A DNA stretch of 64,000 bases, from contig NZ_JAKRFN010000022.1 of assembly GCF_022348085.1 (NCBI RefSeq), forward strand, positions 1 to 64,000, in the 5' to 3' direction. The DNA comes from Mycobacterium sp. PSTR-4-N. Its GTDB lineage: Bacteria; Actinomycetota; Actinomycetes; Mycobacteriales; Mycobacteriaceae. The notes under the pieces are model-generated. The model saw only the letters and a program-made list of their open reading frames with translations. It was not told the DNA's origin and did no database searches. This document shows, one piece after another, positions 25,158 to 33,563 of this stretch. Within the stretch, counting starts at the first letter, position 1; the number at the start of each line of letters is the position of its first letter. The position numbers and the translations under genes are program-made.

Positions 25158-25674
25158 AGTTGGTGCGGTCTGCCCAGCCCGGCGGAAGGTCCCCGGGCGC
25201 GACCGCGATGACCGTCTCGTCGTCGGCCCCCACGTACTCGAACAGCGTGATCGTCGCGAACTCCGGAACCACGTAGATCGGATACGTCGGGCCCTGATCG
25301 CGGTAGGCCGCCATCTGGTCGAGATGGTCGTTCTGGAAACACACCGTACGTTCGCCGTGCTGTTCGACCCATTGCGGGAAGAAAATGACGCCGTGCAGTC
25401 GGCGCTTGCCGGGGATCACGTTGACGGCCACCGATGTGCCCGTCGGCTCGGTCCACGAGATCTTGTAGTGGTCGTCGTCGAGCGCCACGAGATCGACCTG
25501 CTGGTCTTTCACCCAGCGGCCGCCGACCATCCCGGAATGGATGCGGTAGTCGATCGTGTGGTCGTTCTTCACGTACATCTCGTAGCGCCAGCCGTTGGCG
25601 TAGGTGTAGATGAAGCGGTGTCCGACGATCCCGGTCAGATCCTGCACCGGGGTCGTGTCGTCGATCGTCGTCAT
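25156..25674 (-). CDS. Phenolic acid decarboxylase (PadC-type)
   Basis: A 172-aa cofactor-free decarboxylase that converts p-coumaric and ferulic acids to vinylphenols. The small beta-barrel family pattern is clear: Tyr23 and Tyr25 (FIYTYANGWRYE), Arg44 (IDYRIHSG) and Glu76 (ISWTEPTGT) match the substrate-binding tyrosines, Arg and Glu of known enzymes. The VIFFPQWV and ITLFEYVG segments are family-typical. ATG 25674 has GGAGAG upstream. It lies between two copies of the palindromic repeat and next to a LysR gene on the same strand, which may regulate it. The family is uncommon in mycobacteria as far as I recall, so acquisition is possible. Confidence 0.9.
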   Translation of the reverse strand: MTTIDDTTPVQDLTGIVGHRFIYTYANGWRYEMYVKNDHTIDYRIHSGMVGGRWVKDQQVDLVALDDDHYKISWTEPTGTSVAVNVIPGKRRLHGVIFFPQWVEQHGERTVCFQNDHLDQMAAYRDQGPTYPIYVVPEFATITLFEYVGADDETVIAVAPGDLPPGWADRTN

Positions 25675-25737
25675 GAGCTCTCCTCGCCAGAGTGCGGACC
25701 GCCTCCCCATTGCCCCGACATGAGGGTCGCGAAACTC

Positions 25738-25800
25738 CGCGAGCAGACGCGACCTCGAGCTCGACACGCCCCGAAGAGCTCGAGTTCGTGTCTGCTCGCG
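25738..25800. repeat. Intergenic palindromic repeat, copy 3
   Basis: 24-nt arms at 25738-25761 and 25777-25800 (CGCGAGCAGACGCGACCTCG and its near-complement) with only two non-Watson-Crick positions, around the core CGACACGCCC. It lies between the phenolic acid decarboxylase and LysR genes, so the decarboxylase gene is bracketed by copies 2 and 3. Confidence 0.8.
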
Positions 25801-25815
25801 GGAGAGAAGGTGCGG

Positions 25816-26739
25816 TCAGAGCAACGTGAGTTCCGCCGGCGCGACGGATGCGAGCGCCGCGCGACAGGCGCGGATCGCGGGTGTGCGGCTCAGCGCGGTC
25901 CTGGTCGCGGTGAACACGGTGCGGCGGCGTGCGTCGACGTCGACGACCCGGACGTCGGGGCGGCGCCGCACCCGCATCAAGTCCGGCAGGATCGCCACCG
26001 CGTTGCCGCTTTCGATGAGGGCGATCTGCGCTTCCAGGTCGTCGGTCTCGAAACGGACGTCGGGCTCGAAACCTGCTCGGCGGCACAGCTGTTCGGCCCA
26101 GTGCCGAGAGGCGGTGCCGACGGGCTCCATGGTCCAGGGCAGCAGCGCGGCGTCGGTCACGGTTCGCACCTGATCCCACGGCTCGCCGCTCGCGGGCACG
26201 GCGAGGCGCAGCAGATCAGAGGTCAGCGGTTCGCGGTCGAGGTCGGGGTACACGCGGGCGGCGTGGCCCGGGTACTCCTCGGCGATCACCAGGTCGAACT
26301 CCCGCATCCACGTCTCGTAGAGCGCCTGTTCCGGTTCTCGCTGCGACATCGTCACGCGCAGCCTGGGGTGATGCGTCGCCAGTGCGGTGAGCATCTGCGG
26401 CATGAACGCCGATGCGGCGGACTGGAACACCGCGATTCGCACCGTTCCCGATGCCTCGGTGCTGCGGGCCGCGACGTCGCTGGCGGCCAGTTCGAGCCGG
26501 TCCAGGATGACCGCGGTGTGCTCGACGAGGACTTCGGCGGCCGGAGTGAGTCGCACGCGGCGTCCGACCTTCTCGAGCAGCGGCACCCCGACGTCGTGCT
26601 CGAGTCGGGCCAGAGCCTGCGACACCGACGACGGACTCTGGTGCAGCGCCTCCGCCACGCCGGCGATGGTGCCGCGCACGCTGAGTTCGCGCAGTAGGCG
26701 CAACCGGCGGGTGTCCAGCAGGTCGGGGCGACGAACCAT
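25816..26739 (-). CDS. LysR-family transcriptional regulator
   Basis: A 307-aa LTTR with an N-terminal winged HTH (residues about 6-63, with GVAEALHQSPSSVSQALARLE) and a periplasmic-binding-type effector domain. ATG 26739 is used; a GTG directly before it is equivalent. It is divergent from putA with 64 nt of AT-rich sequence between them, so control of proline oxidation is the most likely role, in the manner of chromosomal LTTR/target pairs. It could also regulate the phenolic acid decarboxylase downstream on its own strand. The effector is unknown. Confidence 0.85.
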   Translation of the reverse strand: MVRRPDLLDTRRLRLLRELSVRGTIAGVAEALHQSPSSVSQALARLEHDVGVPLLEKVGRRVRLTPAAEVLVEHTAVILDRLELAASDVAARSTEASGTVRIAVFQSAASAFMPQMLTALATHHPRLRVTMSQREPEQALYETWMREFDLVIAEEYPGHAARVYPDLDREPLTSDLLRLAVPASGEPWDQVRTVTDAALLPWTMEPVGTASRHWAEQLCRRAGFEPDVRFETDDLEAQIALIESGNAVAILPDLMRVRRRPDVRVVDVDARRRTVFTATRTALSRTPAIRACRAALASVAPAELTLL

Positions 26740-26803
26740 CACGTCTACTTACGCATTTCCTTCACAAAACATCGCTTTATTTTAGGGTTCTTGGCCGCGG
26801 ATC

Positions 26804-29800
26804 ATGGAAGACATGACACTGATCGACCGCGATGTTGACGTGCTCACCGACGTCGAGACCCTGGTCCGCGAGTGGCTCGACGACGCCGCGGGCCGACGGG
26901 ACACCGCAGCCGCTCGCCGGCTGGCCGACGTTCTTCGCGATCCGGCCGGACTCGACTTCACCGTCGGATTCGTCGACCGCGTGATCCGTCCCGACGACCA
27001 CCGCGTCGCTGCCGCCAACCTGCGCGAGCTCGCCCGCACCGCGCCCGGGTTCCTGCCGTGGCACCTGCGCCGCCTGATCTCGCTGGGCGCGACCCTGTCG
27101 CTGGTGATTCCCGGTCTGGTCATTCCGATCGCGCGAAAGGCCCTGCGCAGCATGGTCGGACATCTTTTGGTCGACGCCACCGACCGGCGCCTCGGCCCGT
27201 CCATCGCCCGCATCCGCAAGCGCGGGGTGGGGCTCAACATCAACCTGCTGGGCGAGGCCGTGCTGGGGCGCGGGGAAGCGCAACGGCGCCTCGACGGAAC
27301 TGAACGCCTGCTCGCGCGCCCGGACGTCGATTACGTCTCGATCAAGGTCTCGGCGACCGTGCCTCCGCATTCGCCATGGGCGTTCGACGAGGCGGTCGAC
27401 CATGTCGAGCGCAGCCTCCTGCCGCTGTTCACGCTCGCGGCCACCTCGCCGACCAAGAAGTTCATCAACCTCGACATGGAGGAGTACCGCGACCTGGAGA
27501 TGACGATCGCGGTGTTCACCCGGCTGTTGGATCGCCCCGAATTGGTCCATCTGGAGGCCGGCATCGTGCTGCAGGCGTACCTGCCGGATGCGCTCTCCGC
27601 CATGATGCGCCTGCAGGAGTGGGCGTCTGCTCGCAGAGGGCGCGGCGGCGCCGGCATCAAGGTGCGCTTGGTCAAGGGCGCCAACCTGCCGATGGAGCAC
27701 GTGGAAGCCGATCTGCACGGGTGGCCGGTGGCGACGTGGCCGACGAAGCAGGACACCGACACCAACTACAAGCGCGTGCTCGACTACGCGTTGCACCCCG
27801 ACCGCACGGCGAATGTGCGCATCGGGGTGGCCGGACACAACCTGTTCGACATCGCGTACGCGTGGGTGCTGGCCGGTCGCCGCGGTGTGCGCGACCGCGT
27901 CGACTTCGAAATGCTGCTGGGTATGGCCGAGGCCCAGGCCGAAGCCGTGCGCCGCACCGTCGGAGGCCTGCTGCTGTATGTGCCCGTGGTGCACCCGAAA
28001 GACTTCGACGCGGCGATCGCCTATCTGGTGCGACGGCTCGAAGAGGGTGCGAGCCAGGACAACTTCATGTCCGCGGTGTTCGACCTGCACGACGAACAGT
28101 CCCTCTACGAGCGGGAGAGAGACCGCTTCGTCGCATCGCTGGCCGCGCTGGACACCCATGTGCCGCAGCCGAATCGCCGCCAGGACCGGCGCACCGACGA
28201 ACCCGCCGATTCGATGCGGCCGGTGTTCGCCAACGTCGCCGACTCCGATCCGTCGCTGCCAGGCAACCGGGCGTGGGGCCGGGCCATCACCGAGCGCATC
28301 GCCCGGTCGCAGGTGGGGCTCGCGTTGGTGGAGGAGCACACCGTCACGCGTGCGGATCGCCTGGAGAGCATCATCGCCGCCGGCGTCGCCGCGGGGGACT
28401 CGTGGTCGGCCCAGTCGGGCGCGCAGCGTGCGGCGATCCTGCGCCGCGCCGCCGGCGCCCTGGAAGCCGCCCGCGCGGAACTGCTCGAGGTGATGGCGGC
28501 CGAGACCGGCAAGACCCTCGACCAGGGCGATCCGGAGGTCTCCGAGGCCATCGACTTCGCGAACTACTATGCCCACCTCGCCGAGAACCTCGACGACGTC
28601 GACGGTGCCGTCGCTGTCCCGGTGGGGCTGACCGTCGTGACGCCGCCATGGAACTTCCCGGTCGCGATCCCGGCGGGTTCGACATTGGCGGCACTGGCGG
28701 CGGGGAGTGCGGTCATCATCAAGCCGGCCACGCAGGCCCGCCGGTGCGGCTCGGTGATGGTCCAGGCGCTGTGGGATGCCGGCGTACCGCGCGACGTGCT
28801 CCAGCTCGTCCACGTCGACGAAGGTGACCTCGGCTCGCAGCTGATCTCCGATCCGAGGGTCGGGCGCCTGATCCTCACCGGGGCGTTCGACACGGCGGCG
28901 CTGTTCCGCAGGCTGCGGCCGGACCTGCCGTTGCTCGCCGAGACCAGCGGCAAGAACGCCATGGTGATCACCCCGCACGCCGACATCGACCTGGCTGTCA
29001 AGGATCTGGTCGCTTCGGCGTTCGGGCATGCCGGCCAGAAGTGTTCGGCGGCCTCGCTGGCGATCCTGGTCGGTTCGGCCGCGCACTCCGCACGCCTGCG
29101 CAATCAGCTCATGGACGCGGTGACCTCGCTGACGGTCGGCTATCCGTCGGACCCGACCGCACAGATGGGGCCGGTGATCGAGCCCGCTGACGGAAAGCTG
29201 TTGCGGGCCTTGACCACGCTGGGGCCGGGGGAGCAGTGGCTGGTCGAACCGCGCCGGCTGGACGACACCGGTCGGCTGTGGTCGCCCGGCGTGAAGACGG
29301 GTGTCCGCCGGGGCTCCGAGTATCACCTGACCGAATACTTCGGACCCGTACTGGGTCTCATGGAAGCCGCCGACCTGGACGAGGCGATCGCGATCCAGAA
29401 CGAGGTGGATTACGGCCTGACCGCCGGGTTGCACTCCCTGGACCGAGCCGAGATCGAACGCTGGATCGACGCCGTGGAGGCCGGGAACGCCTACGTGAAC
29501 CGATCGACGGTCGGCGCGATCGTGCGGCGCCAACCCTTCGGCGGGTGGAAGAAGTCGGCGGTGGGTGCCGGTACGAAGGCCGGCGGCCCGAACTACCTCG
29601 TCGGTCTCACCGACTGGCGCAGCACACCGGCGACCCGCGGTGCCTCCCTGACGCCCGTGATAGCCGACTTCCTCAGTGCGGCAGCTGAACTCGAAGTTAA
29701 CGCGGAGTTCCTGCAGAGGTCCCTGACCTCCGACGCACTCGCGTGGGAGCAGGAATTCGGGGTGACCCGCGACGTGACGGGTCTCGCGGCGGAGAAGAAC

Positions 29801-30226
29801 GTCCTGCGCTATCGGCCCGTGCCCGTCACGGTGCGCGCCGAAGGTGATTCGACCGTCGCGCTGCTGCGGGTCGTCGCCGCGGGGGTGCTGGCGCGCAGCC
29901 ACGTCACCGTCTCGACTCCCGTGCCCCTGGAGTCGGCGACCGCCGCGCTGCTGCACGCCCATGGCGTGGCCTGTCGTGTCGAGGACACCAACGCGTGGCG
30001 AAAGACCCTGCGTGACAACACTCCTGAACGTGTCCGTCTCCTCGGGGGTTCGCGTGAGGCGTTCGCTGAGGCCAGTGACGGCAGGGCCGACATAGCGCTG
30101 TATGCACAACCGGTGGTCGAGGCGGGGCGGATCGAGATGCTCACCTTCCTGCGCGAACAAGCGGTGTCGGTCACCGCGCACCGGTTCGGCTCGCCCACGG
30201 CACTCGTCGAGGGTCTCTTCGACTAG
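26804..30226 (+). CDS. putA: Bifunctional proline dehydrogenase/P5C dehydrogenase PutA
   Basis: A 1140-aa fusion that oxidises proline to glutamate in two steps. The FAD-dependent proline dehydrogenase barrel covers roughly residues 80-440, with the RLVKGAN and TKQDTDTNYKRVLDYAL blocks. The NAD-dependent aldehyde dehydrogenase covers about 500-960: TPPWNFPVAIPAG, catalytic Glu713 (LLAETSGKNA) and Cys747 (GHAGQKCSAAS). The C-terminal 180 residues form the extra domain of long PutA types. There is no N-terminal ribbon-helix-helix, so it is not its own repressor. ATG 26804 is used; a second Met follows at residue 4. M. tuberculosis has separate pruA and pruB genes near this point (recalled). Confidence 0.93.
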   Translation: MEDMTLIDRDVDVLTDVETLVREWLDDAAGRRDTAAARRLADVLRDPAGLDFTVGFVDRVIRPDDHRVAAANLRELARTAPGFLPWHLRRLISLGATLSLVIPGLVIPIARKALRSMVGHLLVDATDRRLGPSIARIRKRGVGLNINLLGEAVLGRGEAQRRLDGTERLLARPDVDYVSIKVSATVPPHSPWAFDEAVDHVERSLLPLFTLAATSPTKKFINLDMEEYRDLEMTIAVFTRLLDRPELVHLEAGIVLQAYLPDALSAMMRLQEWASARRGRGGAGIKVRLVKGANLPMEHVEADLHGWPVATWPTKQDTDTNYKRVLDYALHPDRTANVRIGVAGHNLFDIAYAWVLAGRRGVRDRVDFEMLLGMAEAQAEAVRRTVGGLLLYVPVVHPKDFDAAIAYLVRRLEEGASQDNFMSAVFDLHDEQSLYERERDRFVASLAALDTHVPQPNRRQDRRTDEPADSMRPVFANVADSDPSLPGNRAWGRAITERIARSQVGLALVEEHTVTRADRLESIIAAGVAAGDSWSAQSGAQRAAILRRAAGALEAARAELLEVMAAETGKTLDQGDPEVSEAIDFANYYAHLAENLDDVDGAVAVPVGLTVVTPPWNFPVAIPAGSTLAALAAGSAVIIKPATQARRCGSVMVQALWDAGVPRDVLQLVHVDEGDLGSQLISDPRVGRLILTGAFDTAALFRRLRPDLPLLAETSGKNAMVITPHADIDLAVKDLVASAFGHAGQKCSAASLAILVGSAAHSARLRNQLMDAVTSLTVGYPSDPTAQMGPVIEPADGKLLRALTTLGPGEQWLVEPRRLDDTGRLWSPGVKTGVRRGSEYHLTEYFGPVLGLMEAADLDEAIAIQNEVDYGLTAGLHSLDRAEIERWIDAVEAGNAYVNRSTVGAIVRRQPFGGWKKSAVGAGTKAGGPNYLVGLTDWRSTPATRGASLTPVIADFLSAAAELEVNAEFLQRSLTSDALAWEQEFGVTRDVTGLAAEKNVLRYRPVPVTVRAEGDSTVALLRVVAAGVLARSHVTVSTPVPLESATAALLHAHGVACRVEDTNAWRKTLRDNTPERVRLLGGSREAFAEASDGRADIALYAQPVVEAGRIEMLTFLREQAVSVTAHRFGSPTALVEGLFD

Positions 30227-30229
30227 CGC

Positions 30230-30724
30230 TCAGGCGGGATAGGCGGCAACCGGCATGATGACGGTGCCCCTGCAGACACCTTCGAGGATCTCGGTGCGCC
30301 AGCTGCCGTACATCGAGCCGTCCAACGTCGGTGCGTAGAACACCAGCGAGCGGGCGGGCACGGATTCGCGGGGGACGTCGTCGCCGCGGTAGCACTCCCA
30401 CTGCCAGTTGTAGTTGAACACCCACTGTTTGCCGTCCCAGGTGTAGCGGCTCGGCTGGGGGACCGTCGGATTGCTGGGGGCCGGACCGTCGGTCGCCGTC
30501 GCCACGCACGTCCCCGCGCACGACGTGGTGAACGTGTACTGGGCCCGGAAGTCGGGCTCGGGCTGGCGGGCGGCGATACTGGTGCCCAGCTTGTTCGACG
30601 CGAACGTGATCACGGTGTAGCGCCCCGACCAGTCGGGCAGGACTGCCGTCGCCGTGGCGGTCGGATGGACGCACGCGGCCGCGACGAGCATTGCTGACGC
30701 GCACGCGCTCCGTCTGGCAGACAT
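30230..30724 (-). CDS. Secreted protein of unknown function
   Basis: A 164-aa protein from ATG 30724. The N-terminus MSARRSACASAMLVAAAC is a signal peptide, cleaved probably near ATATA (residues about 24-28); the Cys18 context is a poor lipobox. The mature part begins DWSGRYTVITFASNK and contains several Cys (CAGTC, WECYRG, GVCRGT) that could form two disulfides, plus many aromatic residues. I recall similar small exported proteins in mycobacteria but no function. It is convergent with putA, 3 nt between stop codons, and is a lone gene. Confidence 0.75.
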   Translation of the reverse strand: MSARRSACASAMLVAAACVHPTATATAVLPDWSGRYTVITFASNKLGTSIAARQPEPDFRAQYTFTTSCAGTCVATATDGPAPSNPTVPQPSRYTWDGKQWVFNYNWQWECYRGDDVPRESVPARSLVFYAPTLDGSMYGSWRTEILEGVCRGTVIMPVAAYPA

Positions 30725-30884
30725 GGTCCTCGCCGTAGTTCCGATCACACAGTGGGTTGCGAACACACAGTGTTCTTCCAGTTATCTGTGCACGGTATCT
30801 CCGCTGACCGACACCCATCCCCGCCGACACGGGCACGGTTGCGTCACGGGTTGATCTCGCACGCGCCCGCACCTCACTGAGACG

Positions 30885-31421
30885 TCAATGGCCGGCCAGC
30901 AGCATCAACGTCCACGCGGCCATCGACTGCGCGTCGGTGATGACGCCGTCGCGCATCATCTGCTCGATCTCCGCGCGCTCGAACCACGCGCTGCGCATGT
31001 CCTGTTCCTCGTGCTCACGGTCGTGCGCACCCTCGGTGATGTCGGTGGCGAGGAACACCCGGCCGCGCTGGCTGCTCATTCCCGGCGCGACGTCGAGCAG
31101 GCCCAGCTCGGTCAGTGTCGCGGCGGTCAGTCCGGTCTCCTCTCGCAGCTCGCGCGCGGCAAGGGCGGCCGGTTCGAGGTGCGCGCGGTCCGGGGCGGTG
31201 CCTTGGGGAAACTCCCAGCGCCGCAACCCCAGTGGATAGCGGAACTGTTCGACGAGGTGGAACCGGTGCCCGTCTCGCGGGATCACCAGCGCGTAGGTGG
31301 GCTTGTCGACGACGGCGTAGATGCCGTGGCTGCCGTCGGGGCGCTGGATGTCGTCCTCGCGGATGGTCAGCCAGTTGTTCTGATAGATCTGGCGGGACGC
31401 GAGCGCCCGGATCGAATCCAT
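30885..31421 (-). CDS. Nudix hydrolase, ADP-sugar pyrophosphatase type
   Basis: A 178-aa Nudix enzyme. The catalytic helix REL-REETG (residues about 87-97) is intact; the loop before it (GTAPDRAHLEPAALA) is longer than in MutT-type proteins, as in NudF/ADP-ribose pyrophosphatases. The WEFPQG strand precedes it. These enzymes hydrolyse ADP-ribose, ADP-sugars or FAD-type dinucleotides. ATG start at 31421, 50 nt from the divergent fadD36. A regulatory or clean-up role in nucleotide-sugar metabolism is inferred. Confidence 0.88.
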   Translation of the reverse strand: MDSIRALASRQIYQNNWLTIREDDIQRPDGSHGIYAVVDKPTYALVIPRDGHRFHLVEQFRYPLGLRRWEFPQGTAPDRAHLEPAALAARELREETGLTAATLTELGLLDVAPGMSSQRGRVFLATDITEGAHDREHEEQDMRSAWFERAEIEQMMRDGVITDAQSMAAWTLMLLAGH

Positions 31422-31459
31422 CGCCCCAGTATCGCCGGAGCGCGCCCAGGCCGGCCGGG

Positions 31460-31465
31460 TAGCCT
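31460..31465 (+). promoter_or_regulatory. -10 box for leaderless fadD36
   Basis: TAGCCT followed by six nt and then GTG 31472. Typical spacing for a mycobacterial leaderless transcript. Confidence 0.6.
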
Positions 31466-31471
31466 CAGTGC

Positions 31472-32887
31472 GTGCTGCTGGCCTCTCTCAACCCCGCGGC
31501 GGTGGCCGCCGGCGCCGACATCGACGACGCGGTCCGGATCGACGGCGTGACGCTGAGCCGCAGCGACCTGGTCGGCGCGGCCACGTCGGTGGCCGAGCGG
31601 GTCGCCGGCGCCGCCACGGTCGCCGTGCTGGCCCGGCCGACCGCCGCCACCGTGCTGGCCGTCGTCGGCGCGCTGATCGCCGGAGTGCCCGTCGTTCCCG
31701 TACCCGCCGACGTGGGTGCCGCCGAGCGCCGCCACATCCTCACCGACTCAGGGGCGCTGGCCTGGTTGGGCGAGCTCCCTGAGGACACCGGGGGGCTGCC
31801 GCACATTCCGGTGCGGCTGCACGCGCGGTCCTGGCACCGCTACGCCGAGCCCGCCCAGGACGCGACGGCGCTGATCATCTACACCTCCGGCACCACCGGC
31901 CCGCCCAAAGGCGTGGTGCTGAGCCGCCGCGCGATCGCGGCCGACATCGACATGCTCGCCGCCGCCTGGCAGTGGACCGCCGAGGACACGCTGGTGCACG
32001 GCCTGCCGCTGTACCACGTCCACGGTCTGGTGTTGGGACTGCTGGGTTCGTTGCGCATCGGCAATCGCTTCGTCCACACCGGCAAGCCGTCGCCGCAGAA
32101 CTATGCGCAGGCCGTATCCGAGGGTGGCTCGCTGGTGTTCGGGGTGCCCACGGTATGGTCGCGCATCGTCGACGACGGCGATGCCGCTCGGGCCATGGCG
32201 CCGGCGCGGCTGCTGGTGTCGGGAAGCGCGCCGCTGCCGGTGCCGGTGTTCGACGGGTTGGCCGGGCTCAGCGGCCACCAGCCGGTCGAGCGTTACGGCA
32301 GTACCGAGTCACTGATCACGTTGAGCACGTTGGCATCCGGTGAACGCAGGCCCGGCTGGGTGGGCTTGCCGCTCGAGGGGGTGGCGACGAGGCTGCTCGC
32401 CGAGGACGGCACGGTCGCGCCGCACGACGGCGAGACGATCGGCGCCCTGCACCTGCAGAGTCCCACGCTGTTCGACGGTTATCTGAACCGGCCCGACGCC
32501 ACCGCCGCCGTGCTCAGCGCTGACGGCTGGTATCACACCGGTGACGTCGCGGTGATCGATGCGGGCGGTATGCACCGCATCGTCGGGCGCGAATCGGTCG
32601 ACCTGATCAAGAGCGGTGGCTTCCGCATCGGTGCCGGCGAGATCGAGACGGTGTTGCTGGCGCACGCCGGGGTGAACGAGGTCGCGGTCGTCGGGGCTCC
32701 GGACGCCGACCTAGGACAGCGGATCGTCGCGTTCGTTGTCGGTGACGCGGCGCCTGACGAGCTGATCGAGTATGTCGCACAGGAACTCTCGGTACACAAG
32801 CGACCGCGGGAGGTGCGCATCGTCGAGGCGCTGCCCCGCAACGGCATGGGCAAGGTGCAGAAAAAGCTCCTGCTCCAGGAGTTCTGA
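31472..32887 (+). CDS. fadD36: Acyl-CoA synthetase FadD36
   Basis: A 471-aa ANL-superfamily ligase, short like Rv1193/FadD36 and like malonyl- or short-chain-specific members. The AMP-binding motif is YTSGTTGPPKGVVLS (residues about 135-149), motif A5 is ERYGSTES, the hinge Asp-x-x-Lys region is GRESVDLIKSGG, and the catalytic Lys is in GMGKVQKK near the C-terminus. The GTG start sits 7 nt after a TAGCCT box, so the mRNA is likely leaderless. The downstream lipoprotein gene starts on the last base of its stop codon, indicating coupling. Fatty-acid chain-length preference is not evident; the compact N-terminal domain favours short or branched substrates. Confidence 0.88.
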   Translation: MLLASLNPAAVAAGADIDDAVRIDGVTLSRSDLVGAATSVAERVAGAATVAVLARPTAATVLAVVGALIAGVPVVPVPADVGAAERRHILTDSGALAWLGELPEDTGGLPHIPVRLHARSWHRYAEPAQDATALIIYTSGTTGPPKGVVLSRRAIAADIDMLAAAWQWTAEDTLVHGLPLYHVHGLVLGLLGSLRIGNRFVHTGKPSPQNYAQAVSEGGSLVFGVPTVWSRIVDDGDAARAMAPARLLVSGSAPLPVPVFDGLAGLSGHQPVERYGSTESLITLSTLASGERRPGWVGLPLEGVATRLLAEDGTVAPHDGETIGALHLQSPTLFDGYLNRPDATAAVLSADGWYHTGDVAVIDAGGMHRIVGRESVDLIKSGGFRIGAGEIETVLLAHAGVNEVAVVGAPDADLGQRIVAFVVGDAAPDELIEYVAQELSVHKRPREVRIVEALPRNGMGKVQKKLLLQEF

Positions 32888-33561
32888 TGCTCCCGCGAGC
32901 GCGCGGGTCTGTACGCAACACGCCGCGCCCCTCTGGCAGAACGCGCGCGCTCGCGGCGATCGGCAGCGCGCTCACTGTCGCAGCCTGCGGTCACGCCACC
33001 CAGGCGATGCCAGCCCCGCCGCAGGTGATGCTCGTCCAGACCAGCATCGTGCTGCCCCCGCCGCCCGAGCCCGCCGCGCCGGCACCGCCCGTCGAACCGC
33101 TCTCGATCGGATCCGCGGCCGTCGACACCACCGGCGGCTGGCTGCCCGACGGCACCACGCTGTCCCCGTTCGACTCCGCCAATCCGATCCTTTCGCAGAT
33201 GAATCCGGCGTTGCTGCAGGCTGTGCAGAACGCCGCCCGGGCTGCCCAACCGGCGGGTGTCGATGTCCGGATCACCTCGGGGTGGCGCTCGAAAGGCTTC
33301 CAACAGCGGTTGTTCGACGACGCCGTGCGCAACTACGGCAGCGTGGCGGCCGCCGCGCAATTCGTGGCCACGCCGGAGGTGTCCAAACACGTCCTGGGCG
33401 AAGCCGTCGACATCGGTCCGACGGCCGCCGACGAGTGGATGATGGCCAACGGCAAGCAGTTCGGGCTCTGTCAGATCTACGCGAACGAGATCTGGCACTA
33501 CGAACTGGCGGTCGACGCTGCGGGCAACTGTCCGCCACTACGACCCCACGCCGCGGGCTGA
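32887..33561 (+). CDS. VanY/D-Ala-D-Ala carboxypeptidase-like lipoprotein
   Basis: A 224-aa zinc peptidase of the VanY/LAS family, expected to trim peptidoglycan stem peptides outside the membrane. Zinc ligands are His168 and Asp175 (SKHVLGEAVD) and His204 (IWHYEL). The N-terminus has a basic region, a short hydrophobic stretch and a lipobox-like TVAAC at Cys34, then a Pro-rich linker. ATG 32887 overlaps the fadD36 stop (TGATG). No other start precedes the hydrophobic segment, so the first 20 codons, which fall inside a palindromic repeat, must be translated if it is exported. Confidence 0.85.
   Translation: MLPRARGSVRNTPRPSGRTRALAAIGSALTVAACGHATQAMPAPPQVMLVQTSIVLPPPPEPAAPAPPVEPLSIGSAAVDTTGGWLPDGTTLSPFDSANPILSQMNPALLQAVQNAARAAQPAGVDVRITSGWRSKGFQQRLFDDAVRNYGSVAAAAQFVATPEVSKHVLGEAVDIGPTAADEWMMANGKQFGLCQIYANEIWHYELAVDAAGNCPPLRPHAAG
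32893..32956. repeat. Palindromic repeat, copy 4, inside the vanY-like coding start
   Basis: Arms CCGCGAGCGCGCG (32893-32905) and CGCGCGCGCTCGCGG (32942-32956), centre CAACACGCCG at 32916-32925. Same plan as the other copies, but here it overlaps the first 23 codons of the lipoprotein gene. Confidence 0.55.
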
Positions 33562-33563
33562 GC

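Noticed and set aside
27610..27640. GCGTCTGCTCGCAGA inside putA as another repeat copy
   Set aside because: It lacks the second arm and the central decamer and encodes a normal PutA segment.
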